Of a DNA stretch of 13,504 bases, positions 6,909-13,504 are shown one piece after another (positions within the stretch are counted from its first letter, which is position 1; each line of letters begins with the position of its first letter). Below the pieces are notes generated by a model, which saw only the letters and a list, made by a program, of their open reading frames with translations, had not been told where the DNA came from and made no database searches. The translations under genes were made by a program, and so were the position numbers. The stretch is from Marinilabilia sp. UBA5340 (GTDB lineage Bacteria > Bacteroidota > Bacteroidia > Bacteroidales > Marinilabiliaceae), in the NCBI GenBank assembly GCA_002411085.1, contig DHQK01000211.1:1-13504 (forward strand). The letters are read 5' to 3'.

Positions 6909-8633
6909 TTAATTTTCAACCCAGCTTTTCACCTCTTCGGGTTTTGGATTTTGAAGTCCCAGTTTGTGCTTTTTGTTAAGCCCGCAGAGTTCCTGAAAGA
7001 GTTTGTTCGGATTGCTTTCTTTCAAGTCATCCACTTTCAGGTAACCGGCCTTGTGGATTACAGGTACCCATTCGGCTGGCACTCCGATTTCAGTAAACTT
7101 CTCCTCTCCGTCGCGTTCCTTTTTCTTTTCAGGCCGCATCTGAGGGAAAAATAAAACTTCCTGAATGGTACTTTGCCCGGTCATCAGCATCGTCAGACGA
7201 TCAATGCCAATTCCCATTCCTGATGTGGGGGGCATGCCATATTCAAGGGCTCTTACAAAGTCCATGTCGATAAACATGGCCTCATCGTCTCCTTTCTCCG
7301 AAAGTTTCAGCTGATCCTGAAAACGGGCCAGCTGATCAATGGGGTCATTTAATTCCGAATAGGCATTGGCCAACTCCTTGCCGTTGACCATCAGTTCGAA
7401 CCGTTCTGTTAATTCTGGATTTTCACGGTGCTTTTTACACAGTGGCGACATCTCCACTGGGTAATCTGTAATGAAGGTGGGCTGTATGTAGGAGGCTTCA
7501 CATTTTTCTCCGAAGATTTCGTCAATCAGCTTGCCTTTGCCCATTGATTCATCGTATTCAATCTCCAACTCATCACAAACCTTACGCAACCCGGCAATGT
7601 CCATTCCCACAATGTCGTATCCTGTGTGTTCCTTGATGGCATCAAGCATGCTAATGCGCTTGTACGGGCGTTTGAAATCGATCACATTGTCACCAACCTG
7701 CACTTTTGTGGTTCCGTGCAGATCCAATGCTACTTTTTCAATCATCTCTTCGGTGAAATTCATCATCCACTTGTAGTCCTTGTAGGCTACGTATATTTCC
7801 ATTACCGTAAATTCCGGATTATGGGTGCGATCCATTCCTTCATTTCGGAAATCCTTGCCGAATTCGTAAACCCCTTCATATCCCCCAACAATCAGTCTTT
7901 TGAGGTATAATTCATTGGCGATACGCAGATATAGCGCCATATCCAGGGTATTGTGATGTGTGATAAACGGGCGTGCTGCTGCTCCTCCGGGAATCGACTG
8001 CAGAATTGGGGTCTCCACCTCCAGGTAATCCTGTGCATTGAAGAATTCGCGCATGCTGTTGATGATGCGGGTTCTTTTTCTGAAAGTGTCGCGAACCTGA
8101 TCGTTTACAATAAGATCCACGTAGCGTTGTCTGTACCTTTGTTCGGGATCGGAAAACGCATCGTAAACCTTTCCATCTTTTTCCTTGACCACCGGAAGCG
8201 GGCGTAAGGATTTGGCCAGCACTGTCAGGGAGGTTACATGAACCGATATTTCTCCCATATTGGTTTTGAAAACAAATCCTTTGATGCCGATAATGTCTCC
8301 TATGTCGAGCAGCTTTTTAAATACAGTATTGTAAAGGGTCTTGTCTTCGCCAGTACATATATCATCACGACGCAGGTATATCTGAATCCGTCCCTTCTTG
8401 TCCTTCAGTTCAGCAAAAGAGGCACTTCCCATAATGCGGCGGCCCATGATACGTCCGGCAAGACTTACCTCCTGAAAGGCCTCGGGATTTTCCTCGAAAC
8501 CCTTCTTAATGTCTTCGCTGTAATGTGTTACGGGGAATTCTTCTGCAGGAAAGGGATTAATTCCCAGTTTTTCCAGCTCTTTCAGACTCTCACGTCTGAT
8601 AATCTCCTGTTCGCTCAGTTCCAGTTGGTTCAT
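6909..8633 (-). CDS. lysS: Lysyl-tRNA synthetase, class II
   Basis: LysS charges tRNA-Lys with lysine. The protein has 574 residues, about 70 more than E. coli LysS. An N-terminal OB-fold anticodon-binding domain lies at roughly 55-155 (VSLAGRIMGRRIMG and LRRDDI). It is followed by a complete class II catalytic core: motif 1 around RKRTRIINSMREFF and VETPILQ, motif 2 FRNEGMDRTHNPEFT, and motif 3 GMGIGIDRLTMLMTG. The canonical enzyme ends near FFPQMRPE (about residue 502). The remaining 72 residues form a charged linker and a small helical domain resembling a helix-hairpin-helix (HKAGYLKVDDLKESNPNKL). I recall this extension from other Bacteroidota LysS proteins. A TATCTTTG promoter lies about 175 nt upstream. 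Confidence 0.97.
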   Translation of the reverse strand: MNQLELSEQEIIRRESLKELEKLGINPFPAEEFPVTHYSEDIKKGFEENPEAFQEVSLAGRIMGRRIMGSASFAELKDKKGRIQIYLRRDDICTGEDKTLYNTVFKKLLDIGDIIGIKGFVFKTNMGEISVHVTSLTVLAKSLRPLPVVKEKDGKVYDAFSDPEQRYRQRYVDLIVNDQVRDTFRKRTRIINSMREFFNAQDYLEVETPILQSIPGGAAARPFITHHNTLDMALYLRIANELYLKRLIVGGYEGVYEFGKDFRNEGMDRTHNPEFTVMEIYVAYKDYKWMMNFTEEMIEKVALDLHGTTKVQVGDNVIDFKRPYKRISMLDAIKEHTGYDIVGMDIAGLRKVCDELEIEYDESMGKGKLIDEIFGEKCEASYIQPTFITDYPVEMSPLCKKHRENPELTERFELMVNGKELANAYSELNDPIDQLARFQDQLKLSEKGDDEAMFIDMDFVRALEYGMPPTSGMGIGIDRLTMLMTGQSTIQEVLFFPQMRPEKKKERDGEEKFTEIGVPAEWVPVIHKAGYLKVDDLKESNPNKLFQELCGLNKKHKLGLQNPKPEEVKSWVEN

Positions 8634-8805
8634 AAAAATTGCGTATTGTTTATTCCAGGTGGAATTTTTACTCCGTTTGCTATTGAAATATAAGCGTTGC
8701 TATTTTTTGAGGTTTGCGGAAATTTGTTCGTTTTTCCTTGAGAAAACTCAAATTCAGTTGTTTAATTTGATTGAAAAACAAGCTCCACAAATAAAAAAAA
8801 CAGGA

Positions 8806-8832
8806 CAAAGATAGTGATTACCTGCGAAACAA
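8806..8832 (-). promoter_or_regulatory. Candidate promoter of lysS
   Basis: On the minus strand, TATCTTTG (8813-8806) is an exact TAnnTTTG box. TTG (8832-8830) lies 16 nt upstream, one shorter than the usual range. It would give lysS a leader of about 165 nt, long enough for some structure. Confidence 0.5.
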
Positions 8833-8924
8833 AAATCTGCAAAGAGATTAAATCTTTTGTACAGCTTGTGACAGTGCAAATAAAAAACTTTCCGGCATTA
8901 CGCTTGTTTTATTTCTGGCCTCGG

Positions 8925-8939
8925 TTATTTACTAAATAA
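8925..8939. repeat. 15-bp A/T-rich palindrome, possible operator
   Basis: TTATTTA (8925-8931) and TAAATAA (8933-8939) form a perfect inverted repeat around a single C. Its size and symmetry would suit a dimeric regulator. It lies about 110 nt upstream of the lysS promoter box and about 235 nt upstream of lipA. A/T richness makes chance palindromes more likely, so the role is a guess. Confidence 0.35.
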
Positions 8940-8971
8940 TCACTGTCTCTTTCGATGTAAACGGGCCTGCT

Positions 8972-9078
8972 GAGGTTCAGTAAAATACAGATGGAAGTTG
9001 AACCTCGCTATAGTAGGGTTTAGCCTGAACTGGATCAAAAATCTTTTGATTTATGAATTGATCAGGCATGAAAATGCC
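8972..9078 (+). other. Cluster of three hairpins upstream of lipA
   Basis: Three perfect short stems follow one another. GAGGTTCA/TGAACCTC (8972-8979 with 8999-9006) has a 19-nt loop. ATCAAAA/TTTTGAT (9034-9040 with 9044-9050) has a 3-nt loop. GGCAT/ATGCC (9065-9069 with 9074-9078) has a GAAA tetraloop. CCTGA (9024-9028) can also pair with TCAGG (9062-9066), enclosing the middle stem. No T-run follows on the plus strand. It could be a structured leader or a small RNA; I recognise no known riboswitch. Confidence 0.35.
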
Positions 9079-9105
9079 AAAAATGGTGGTTTGTGAAACT
9101 CCTCA

Positions 9106-9152
9106 TTGTTATTTAAACTCATTTTAATTAAACTTGCACAATTGTATTTTTG
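9106..9152 (+). promoter_or_regulatory. Candidate promoter(s) of lipA-lipB
   Basis: Two overlapping options exist. TTG (9106-9108) with TAAACTTG (9129-9136) has a 20-nt spacer and one mismatch in the -7 box. TATTTTTG (9145-9152) matches TAnnTTTG exactly but has no TTG at the right distance. Either gives a short leader before the ATG at 9174. The start codon follows an A/G-rich stretch, AAAAAGAGAAAAA, in place of a classic Shine-Dalgarno sequence. Confidence 0.45.
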
Positions 9153-9173
9153 AGAGATTGAAAAAGAGAAAAA

Positions 9174-10040
9174 ATGAATATAGTAGCTGAAAGACGAAGA
9201 AAACCTGCATGGTTAAAAATACAATTGCCCAACACGGGCGATTATCAGTGGATGAATAAAACCATCCGTGACCATAAACTGCATACCATCTGTACCAGTG
9301 GTAAATGTCCCAACTCGGCCGAATGTTGGGGCAACGGAACTGCCACTTTTATGATTCTCGGAGATATCTGTACCCGGTCGTGTAAATTCTGCAATGTAAA
9401 AACCGGAAAGCCCGATGCAGTTGACTGGAAGGAACCTTTCCGAATTGCCCGATCTATCCAGATAATGAAACTGAAGCATGCTGTAATTACATCGGTGGAC
9501 AGGGATGACCTTGAAGACGGAGGTGCCGGCGTGTGGGCCGAAACTATCCGAAAAGTGAAGGAAATGAACCCCGGAATTACCCAGGAGGTGTTGATTCCTG
9601 ACTTCAATGGGTTAAAGCATTTGATAAAGCAGGTGATTGATGCCGAACCCGAGGTGGTAAGTCACAACCTGGAGACTGTACGCCGGTTGACTCCGCAAAT
9701 CAGAAGTAAAGCCAAGTACGATCTGAGTCTGAAAGTATTGGAATATATAGCATCTACTGGTGTGGTGCCTAAATCCGGGATCATGCTTGGGCTGGGAGAG
9801 AAACCCGAAGAAGTGCTTGAAACGATGGATGATTTGATCAATGCAGGGGTAAAAGTGTTAACCATCGGTCAGTACCTTCAGCCATCTCCCAGGCATTTGG
9901 AAGTGGTAGAGTATGTTACTCCCGAACAGTTTGATTTTTACCGGGAAGAAGGCCTGAAACGTGGCTTTAAGTATGTGGAGAGTGGCCCCTTGGTCCGATC
10001 GTCTTACCATGCAGAGAAACATATTAATGCGCTGAAATAA
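9174..10040 (+). CDS. lipA: Lipoyl synthase LipA
   Basis: This radical SAM enzyme inserts two sulfurs into the octanoyl group carried by E2 subunits of 2-oxoacid dehydrogenases and by the glycine cleavage H protein. The 288-residue protein has both iron-sulfur cluster motifs. The auxiliary cluster C-x4-C-x5-C uses Cys40, Cys45 and Cys51, and the radical SAM C-x3-C-x2-C uses Cys66, Cys70 and Cys73. The C-terminal RSSYHAEK (275-282) includes the conserved serine that ligates the auxiliary cluster in the family. SVDRDDLEDGGAG and SHNLETVRRL are also typical. The ATG is preceded by an A/G-rich tract. The stop codon is immediately followed by the lipB ATG, so the two genes form one transcript for consecutive steps. 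Confidence 0.97.
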   Translation: MNIVAERRRKPAWLKIQLPNTGDYQWMNKTIRDHKLHTICTSGKCPNSAECWGNGTATFMILGDICTRSCKFCNVKTGKPDAVDWKEPFRIARSIQIMKLKHAVITSVDRDDLEDGGAGVWAETIRKVKEMNPGITQEVLIPDFNGLKHLIKQVIDAEPEVVSHNLETVRRLTPQIRSKAKYDLSLKVLEYIASTGVVPKSGIMLGLGEKPEEVLETMDDLINAGVKVLTIGQYLQPSPRHLEVVEYVTPEQFDFYREEGLKRGFKYVESGPLVRSSYHAEKHINALK

Positions 10041-10745
10041 ATGAATATATCAACAACCATATTTGAGGATCTCGGGGAGATTGACTACCAAAAAGCCTGG
10101 GATTATCAGGAAGAACAATTCACCCGCGTAGTGGATAGTAAATTGTATAACCGTGAACATCCCGGAGGTGAAAAGGAGATTGAGCACCACTTGCTTTTTT
10201 GCGAACATCCACATGTTTACACCTTGGGGAAAAGCGGCCAAGCCAATAATTTACTTATTCAGGATGAATTTCTGAAAAAAATAAACGCCACTTTTTATAA
10301 AATCAACAGAGGAGGAGACATTACCTATCATGGTCCCGGCCAGATTGTTGGTTATCCTATTTTTGATCTGGAGCAAATGGGCCTTGGAATCAAAGAGTAT
10401 ATTCATCAACTGGAAGAAGCTATCATTTTGACGATTGGGGAATATGGTATTGATGGCGGGCGACTGAATGGAGCTACAGGGGTCTGGCTGGACACCGCTA
10501 CCCCACAGGCCCGGAAAATTTGTGCCATTGGTGTGAGAGCCAGCCGGTATGTTTCTATGCATGGCTTTGCACTTAATGTCAATACCAATCTCGATTATTT
10601 TAATTATATCAATCCCTGTGGTTTTGTAGATAAGGGGGTAACATCGATGCAGAAAGAGCTTGGCCGGGAGTTTTCTTTGGATGAAGTTAAGGCGAAGTTG
10701 AGGAAGAATTTGCAGAAAGTCTTTGGTTTGAGCTTTATTAATTGA
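10041..10745 (+). CDS. lipB: Octanoyl-[ACP]:protein N-octanoyltransferase LipB
   Basis: LipB moves the octanoyl group from acyl carrier protein to the lipoyl-domain lysine, giving the substrate for LipA. The protein has 234 residues, in the family range. Diagnostic elements are RGGDITYHGPGQ (90-101), KICAIGVRAS with the catalytic Lys159, and the INPCGF loop with the nucleophilic Cys193. The start codon directly abuts the lipA stop, with no intervening base, which points to tight translational coupling. Conserved HGFALNVN (174-181) completes the active-site region. The second half overlaps a long minus-strand reading frame that I regard as a shadow. The call is secure from the Lys/Cys pair and the partner gene. 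Confidence 0.97.
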   Translation: MNISTTIFEDLGEIDYQKAWDYQEEQFTRVVDSKLYNREHPGGEKEIEHHLLFCEHPHVYTLGKSGQANNLLIQDEFLKKINATFYKINRGGDITYHGPGQIVGYPIFDLEQMGLGIKEYIHQLEEAIILTIGEYGIDGGRLNGATGVWLDTATPQARKICAIGVRASRYVSMHGFALNVNTNLDYFNYINPCGFVDKGVTSMQKELGREFSLDEVKAKLRKNLQKVFGLSFIN

Positions 10746-11082
10746 AATGGTTGTTTTATCGTGATTGTTTTTGCGTATAGCACCTTGTAGGCGGCAAATA
10801 AGCAATTGTTCTCCTGGTATGTTGATAACTTTTCGGATTAATAAGCCCGAAATAGTTTGAAAATGGGTATATTTTGACCCTGATTCGTTTGAACAAGGGG
10901 CAGAACCCAAATGAGCCATTCTCCTCAATTACAAAGGAAATGAAAATTTTCTCTGTGAAAAACATTGAGGGTTAACGGTTTTTTAATCAGGGGCAACCAT
11001 CGGTGGTTCGTAAATTTCTATAGTTCGTTTCGCCGATCATTGGTTTAAGAAAATTTACTGTCTCAAAAGTGAGTGTGTTAAA
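10746..11082. other. 337-nt intergenic region between lipB and recJ
   Basis: No gene is convincing here. All three minus-strand frames are open across roughly 10840-10925, and one runs as a 69-codon ATG frame from 10965 to 10756. Its product is unrecognised and it lacks a promoter or RBS. The region also contains the two-tier hairpin at 10923-10970 and a small AACCA/TGGTT hairpin with a TCGG loop near 10998-11011. I found no clear Bacteroidota promoter for recJ and no classic terminator directly after lipB. Confidence 0.45.
10923..10984 (+). terminator. Two-tier hairpin with downstream T-run, possible lipB terminator
   Basis: An outer 7-bp stem, CCTCAAT/ATTGAGG (10923-10929 with 10964-10970), encloses an inner stem, AGGAAAT/ATTTTCT (10935-10941 with 10946-10952, one G-T pair), capped by GAAA. 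A run of six T (10979-10984) begins 9 nt after the outer stem. That distance is too long for a textbook terminator, and it lies about 180 nt after the lipB stop. It may instead be a structured RNA or part of a dispersed repeat. Confidence 0.3.
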
Positions 11083-12801
11083 ATGGAAAAAAGATGGAGC
11101 ATAAAAGAAAGTCCCGACAGTGAAATTGAAGCTGAGCTATCTGCATTCGAAAATATAGGGCCTGTTTTAGGGCGGTTGCTTGCTCTTCGTGGAGTGAAGA
11201 ACCGCGCCGGGGCCGCAACCTTTTTTAATCCTGATCTCTCTGATCTTCACGATCCTTTTTTGATGAAGGATATGCGTGCGGCTGTGGATCGCATTAATGT
11301 CGCCTTATCCCGTCGCGAGAAGATGCTTATTTATGGCGATTACGATGTGGATGGAACTACCAGCGTCGCTCTTGTTTACTCCTTTATCCGCAAGATTCAT
11401 CCCGATGTCAGTTATTATATTCCCGACAGGTACGATGAGGGTTATGGCGTGTCCTACAAAGCCATTGATATGGCCGCTGAAACTGGTATCACGCTTGTGG
11501 TGGCCCTTGATTGCGGGATTAAGGCCGTAGAAAAAGTGAAGTATGCCGCCGAAAGAGGAGTGGACTTTATTATCTGTGATCATCATACTCCCGGAGATAC
11601 TTTGCCTGATGCCGTAGCCTGTCTTGATCCCAAAAGACCGGACTGCGGCTATCCCGATGTTCACCTATCGGGATGCGGAGTTGGTTTTAAATTGCTTCAG
11701 GCCTTATGTGTGGATCAAAAGATGGATACAGCCCAGCTTTTTCAATACCTGGATCTGGTGGTTGTAAGTATTGCTTCAGACGTGGTGCCCATTATTGGTG
11801 AGAACCGCATCCTTGCCGATATGGGGCTGCGGAAACTGAATGGTAACCCCGGAATCGGTCTGAAAAGCATAATTCGTGTATCCGGAATGGCCGGAAGGGA
11901 ATTAAGTATTAGTGATATTATTTTTAAGATTGGTCCACGCATCAATGCAGCCGGTCGGATTGAATCTGGTAAAGATGCAGTAGCCCTTTTGGTGAGTGAG
12001 GATGAAAACGAAGCTTATGGTATGAGTCGTACCATAAATGAGTGCAACGAAACCCGTAAAGATTTGGATCGGAATATCACCAGGGAAGCGCTGAATCTTT
12101 TGAAGAACGATGATGCTCAAAAAAACCGCAAAACCACTGTGCTGTTTCAGCCCGAATGGCATAAGGGTGTTATTGGAATTGTAGCCTCCCGGTTGACGGA
12201 AAATTATTATCGTCCTACGGTTGTGCTTACTGCCTCCAAAGGCATGATTACCGGTTCGGCACGCTCGGTGGACGGATATGATTTGTACCACGCTATTGAG
12301 GCCTGTCAGGATTTGCTGGAAAACTTTGGAGGGCACACTTTTGCTGCCGGACTGACACTAAGGCCCGAAAATATTGATGCTTTTATTGAGCGATTTGAAC
12401 AAGTGGTTGCTGAAACCATTCAACCCGATCAGATGGTTCCGCGAATAGAGGTCGATGCCGAAATAAGTCTTGGCGATATCACGGTGGAGTTTTTCCGAAA
12501 TCTCAATAGATTTAAACCTTACGGACCGGGTAACCTCAAGCCGGTTTTTGTTACGCGCAGTGTTTATGATTTTGGAACCAGCAAAGTGGTTGGAAAGGAC
12601 AAGGAGCACCTTAAGCTGGAGCTTATTGAGAGTACTTCACCCAAAATTATTAAAGGAATTGCTTTTGGCAAAGGATCTTTGTTGGAACAGATAAAAAATT
12701 CGCAGCCCTTTGATGTTTGCTATACTATTGAAGAAAGTCCTTACGATGAGCATCAACCCTTTCAGCTGATGGTACGTGACATAAAGTTCAGGGAAGATTA
12801 A
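11083..12801 (+). CDS. recJ: Single-stranded-DNA-specific exonuclease RecJ
   Basis: RecJ is a 5'-3' exonuclease on single-stranded DNA. It acts in RecFOR recombination, mismatch repair and base excision repair, and needs Mn/Mg. The protein has 572 residues, normal for the family. Metal-binding DHH-family motifs are in order: YGDYDVDGTTS (Asp86, Asp88, Asp90), LDCG (142-145), CDHHTPGD with the DHH triad at 166-168, and SDVVPIIGENR with Asp233. The DHHA1 domain has RINAAGRIESG earlier and GGHTFAAGLTL (from residue 416). The C-terminal OB-like domain follows, with RFKPYGPGNLKPVF. The ATG at 11083 is the first in frame near a natural N-terminus; no strong promoter or Shine-Dalgarno sequence is seen. 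It converges on the downstream minus-strand gene through a shared terminator. Confidence 0.97.
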   Translation: MEKRWSIKESPDSEIEAELSAFENIGPVLGRLLALRGVKNRAGAATFFNPDLSDLHDPFLMKDMRAAVDRINVALSRREKMLIYGDYDVDGTTSVALVYSFIRKIHPDVSYYIPDRYDEGYGVSYKAIDMAAETGITLVVALDCGIKAVEKVKYAAERGVDFIICDHHTPGDTLPDAVACLDPKRPDCGYPDVHLSGCGVGFKLLQALCVDQKMDTAQLFQYLDLVVVSIASDVVPIIGENRILADMGLRKLNGNPGIGLKSIIRVSGMAGRELSISDIIFKIGPRINAAGRIESGKDAVALLVSEDENEAYGMSRTINECNETRKDLDRNITREALNLLKNDDAQKNRKTTVLFQPEWHKGVIGIVASRLTENYYRPTVVLTASKGMITGSARSVDGYDLYHAIEACQDLLENFGGHTFAAGLTLRPENIDAFIERFEQVVAETIQPDQMVPRIEVDAEISLGDITVEFFRNLNRFKPYGPGNLKPVFVTRSVYDFGTSKVVGKDKEHLKLELIESTSPKIIKGIAFGKGSLLEQIKNSQPFDVCYTIEESPYDEHQPFQLMVRDIKFRED

Positions 12802-12811
12802 ACTTTATAAA

Positions 12812-12848
12812 GCAAAACACCCGACCAGGAGCCGGGTGCATTGCTTTT
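12812..12848. terminator. Bidirectional terminator between recJ and the secreted-protein gene
   Basis: The stem CACCCG/CGGGTG (12818-12823 with 12833-12838) is extended by GCAA/TTGC (12812-12815 with 12841-12844) across a 2x2 internal loop. TTTT follows on the plus strand (12845-12848), and the minus strand also has TTTT beside the G/C-rich stem (12817-12814). It lies 10 nt after the recJ stop and about 35 nt after the stop of the convergent gene, so it can serve both. Confidence 0.75.
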
Positions 12849-12883
12849 GGGGTAGGTTGATATGGTTGGTTTCTTTTGCTTGG

Positions 12884-13504
12884 TTATTTCACCACCACTT
12901 TTTTTGAGGTATTGTCTACCACTACAATGTATAGACCTGGGACTACGTTAACAGAGAGGTTTCCACCTGCATTGTCCTGACTGAATACTTTTGCTCCTGA
13001 GAGCGAGTAGATGGCCACGTTACTGCCCATGCAGTTTTGAATATTAATGCTTCCTTCTTTATTGAAAATGTTCTGTGTGTTGAATTGAATTTGCTCATTA
13101 ACAGAAAGTGTTAGATCTTGAATAAATACAACGTTGTCAATATAAATATTACCAGAACCGCCTTCAAGACCTTCTGCTTGGATGCCAAATTGTTTATAGT
13201 CATGATACTGCATATTTGTCAGGTCATACTCTAATGTAACCCACTGTCCTTCTGTAGTAACATTTCTATACATTTCAAGGTTTGCGTTCCCACTTACGCT
13301 GTTGTCCCCTTGAAGTTTAACCGTAAGAGCATTGTCGTTTGTGGGGAGTTTTCCGACAGGCACATAAATGTCAACTTTGTATGTGATATAGTTTTCCAGA
13401 AAAAACTTTCCGTCATCTTGCCATAAACCAGCACCATTTGACCATCCTTCAGGGGCAAATTCTAATACTTTAGAACTGGAATTCCACTAGTATTAGGGTT
13501 GTCA
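12884..13504 (-). CDS. C-terminal part of a secreted carbohydrate-binding-like protein with a type IX secretion tail (partial, frame-broken)
   Basis: Only the 3' part is present; the gene continues beyond the right edge. From 13486 to the stop the frame encodes about 200 residues. A beta-rich region comes first (KVLEFAPEGWSNGAGLW, YITYKVDIYVP, GNIYIDNVVFIQD), resembling galactose-binding-like or CBM-type modules of Bacteroidota exoenzymes. A Por/type A sorting domain ends the protein (NVAIYSLSGAKVFS, VVPGLYIVVVDN, KKVVVK). Such tails direct proteins through the outer membrane by the type IX system. The frame is broken near the edge: DNPNTSG is encoded one frame away and ends at TAG 13464-13462, while the main frame has a TAG at 13489-13487. 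A GTG at 13363 is in frame but lies inside the beta domain and is not a credible start. The substrate is unknown. Confidence 0.8.

Larger units (their letters stand above)
8634..9173. other. 540-nt divergent intergenic region between lysS and lipA
   Basis: No protein gene or tRNA is visible. It holds candidate promoters for lysS (minus strand) and lipA (plus strand). It also has an almost perfect A/T palindrome (8925-8939), a hairpin cluster (8972-9078), and small hairpins at 8738-8751 (TTGAG/CTCAA, loop of four) and 8652-8665 (ATTCC/GGAAT, loop of four), the latter 19 nt from the lysS start. An 8-bp inverted repeat, AGTGATTA at 8813-8820 and TAATCACT at 8937-8944, brackets the middle. The size is large for two housekeeping genes in this compact window, so a small RNA or structured leader could fit, but I cannot name one. 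Confidence 0.5.

Noticed and set aside
8652..8674. A small hairpin (ATTCC/GGAAT) followed by TTTTT on the plus strand, resembling a terminator.
   Set aside because: The stem is only five base pairs and no plus-strand gene precedes it; it lies in the lysS leader on the other strand.
9068..9127. A 19-residue plus-strand ATG frame just before lipA that could be a leader peptide.
   Set aside because: It has no ribosome site, no run of regulatory codons, and ends inside a candidate promoter, so it is most likely chance.
8634..9173. A tRNA, tmRNA or RNase P RNA in the large intergenic region.
   Set aside because: I looked for a T-arm GGTTCGA-like motif with matching acceptor stem and for conserved RNase P segments and found none.
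10251..10928. A 225-codon minus-strand reading frame overlapping lipB and its downstream gap.
   Set aside because: Most of it lies antisense to an intact lipB with clear active-site motifs; its product shows no domain and it has no promoter or RBS.
13478..13491. GGAATTCC next to ACTAGT looks like EcoRI and SpeI cloning-linker sequence.
   Set aside because: Both sides encode parts of one plausible secreted protein, and a lost AATT repeat explains the junction, so vector contamination is not needed. It should still be kept in mind because it lies near the window edge.

Overview
This window is a stretch of bacterial housekeeping chromosome, almost certainly from the phylum Bacteroidota (Bacteroidales or Marinilabiliales-like). 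Four signs point there. Upstream regions carry the TTG-N(16-21)-TAnnTTTG promoter architecture of that phylum rather than -35/-10 boxes. A secreted protein at the right edge ends in a type IX secretion (Por) sorting tail. LysS carries the C-terminal extension that I recall from Bacteroidota homologues. Shine-Dalgarno sequences are weak or absent. The assignment rests on family knowledge and motifs, not on a database search.

Layout. Positions 1-266 hold no intact gene, only a stop-interrupted coding-like frame. From 4251 down to 267 on the minus strand lies an apparent operon, purH-mreB-mreC-mreD, with a good promoter just upstream of purH. It joins the last two steps of IMP synthesis to the MreBCD elongasome scaffold. 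From about 8830 down to 4334 on the minus strand lie lysS, gpsA and pgi: lysyl-tRNA synthetase, glycerol-3-phosphate dehydrogenase and glucose-6-phosphate isomerase. lysS and gpsA each have their own recognisable promoter, and pgi ends in a clear intrinsic terminator. A 540-nt divergent intergenic region (8634-9173) separates lysS from the plus-strand lipA-lipB pair, which makes protein-bound lipoate. A 337-nt gap containing a two-tier hairpin follows, then recJ (plus strand), a single-strand DNA exonuclease. recJ converges on a bidirectional terminator shared with the minus-strand fragment of a secreted carbohydrate-binding-like protein at the right edge.

How the genes fit together. Everything intact is core metabolism or cell biology: purine synthesis, cell shape, translation, glycolysis, phospholipid precursor supply, lipoylation and DNA repair. 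I see no CRISPR array, insertion sequence, prophage or defence system, and no convincing novel multi-gene system. The points most worth a second look are five. The edge secreted-protein gene has a reading-frame break that one lost AATT repeat unit would explain. The region after mreD has no mrdA start. The two large intergenic regions contain unexplained hairpins and palindromes. LysS has a C-terminal appendage.
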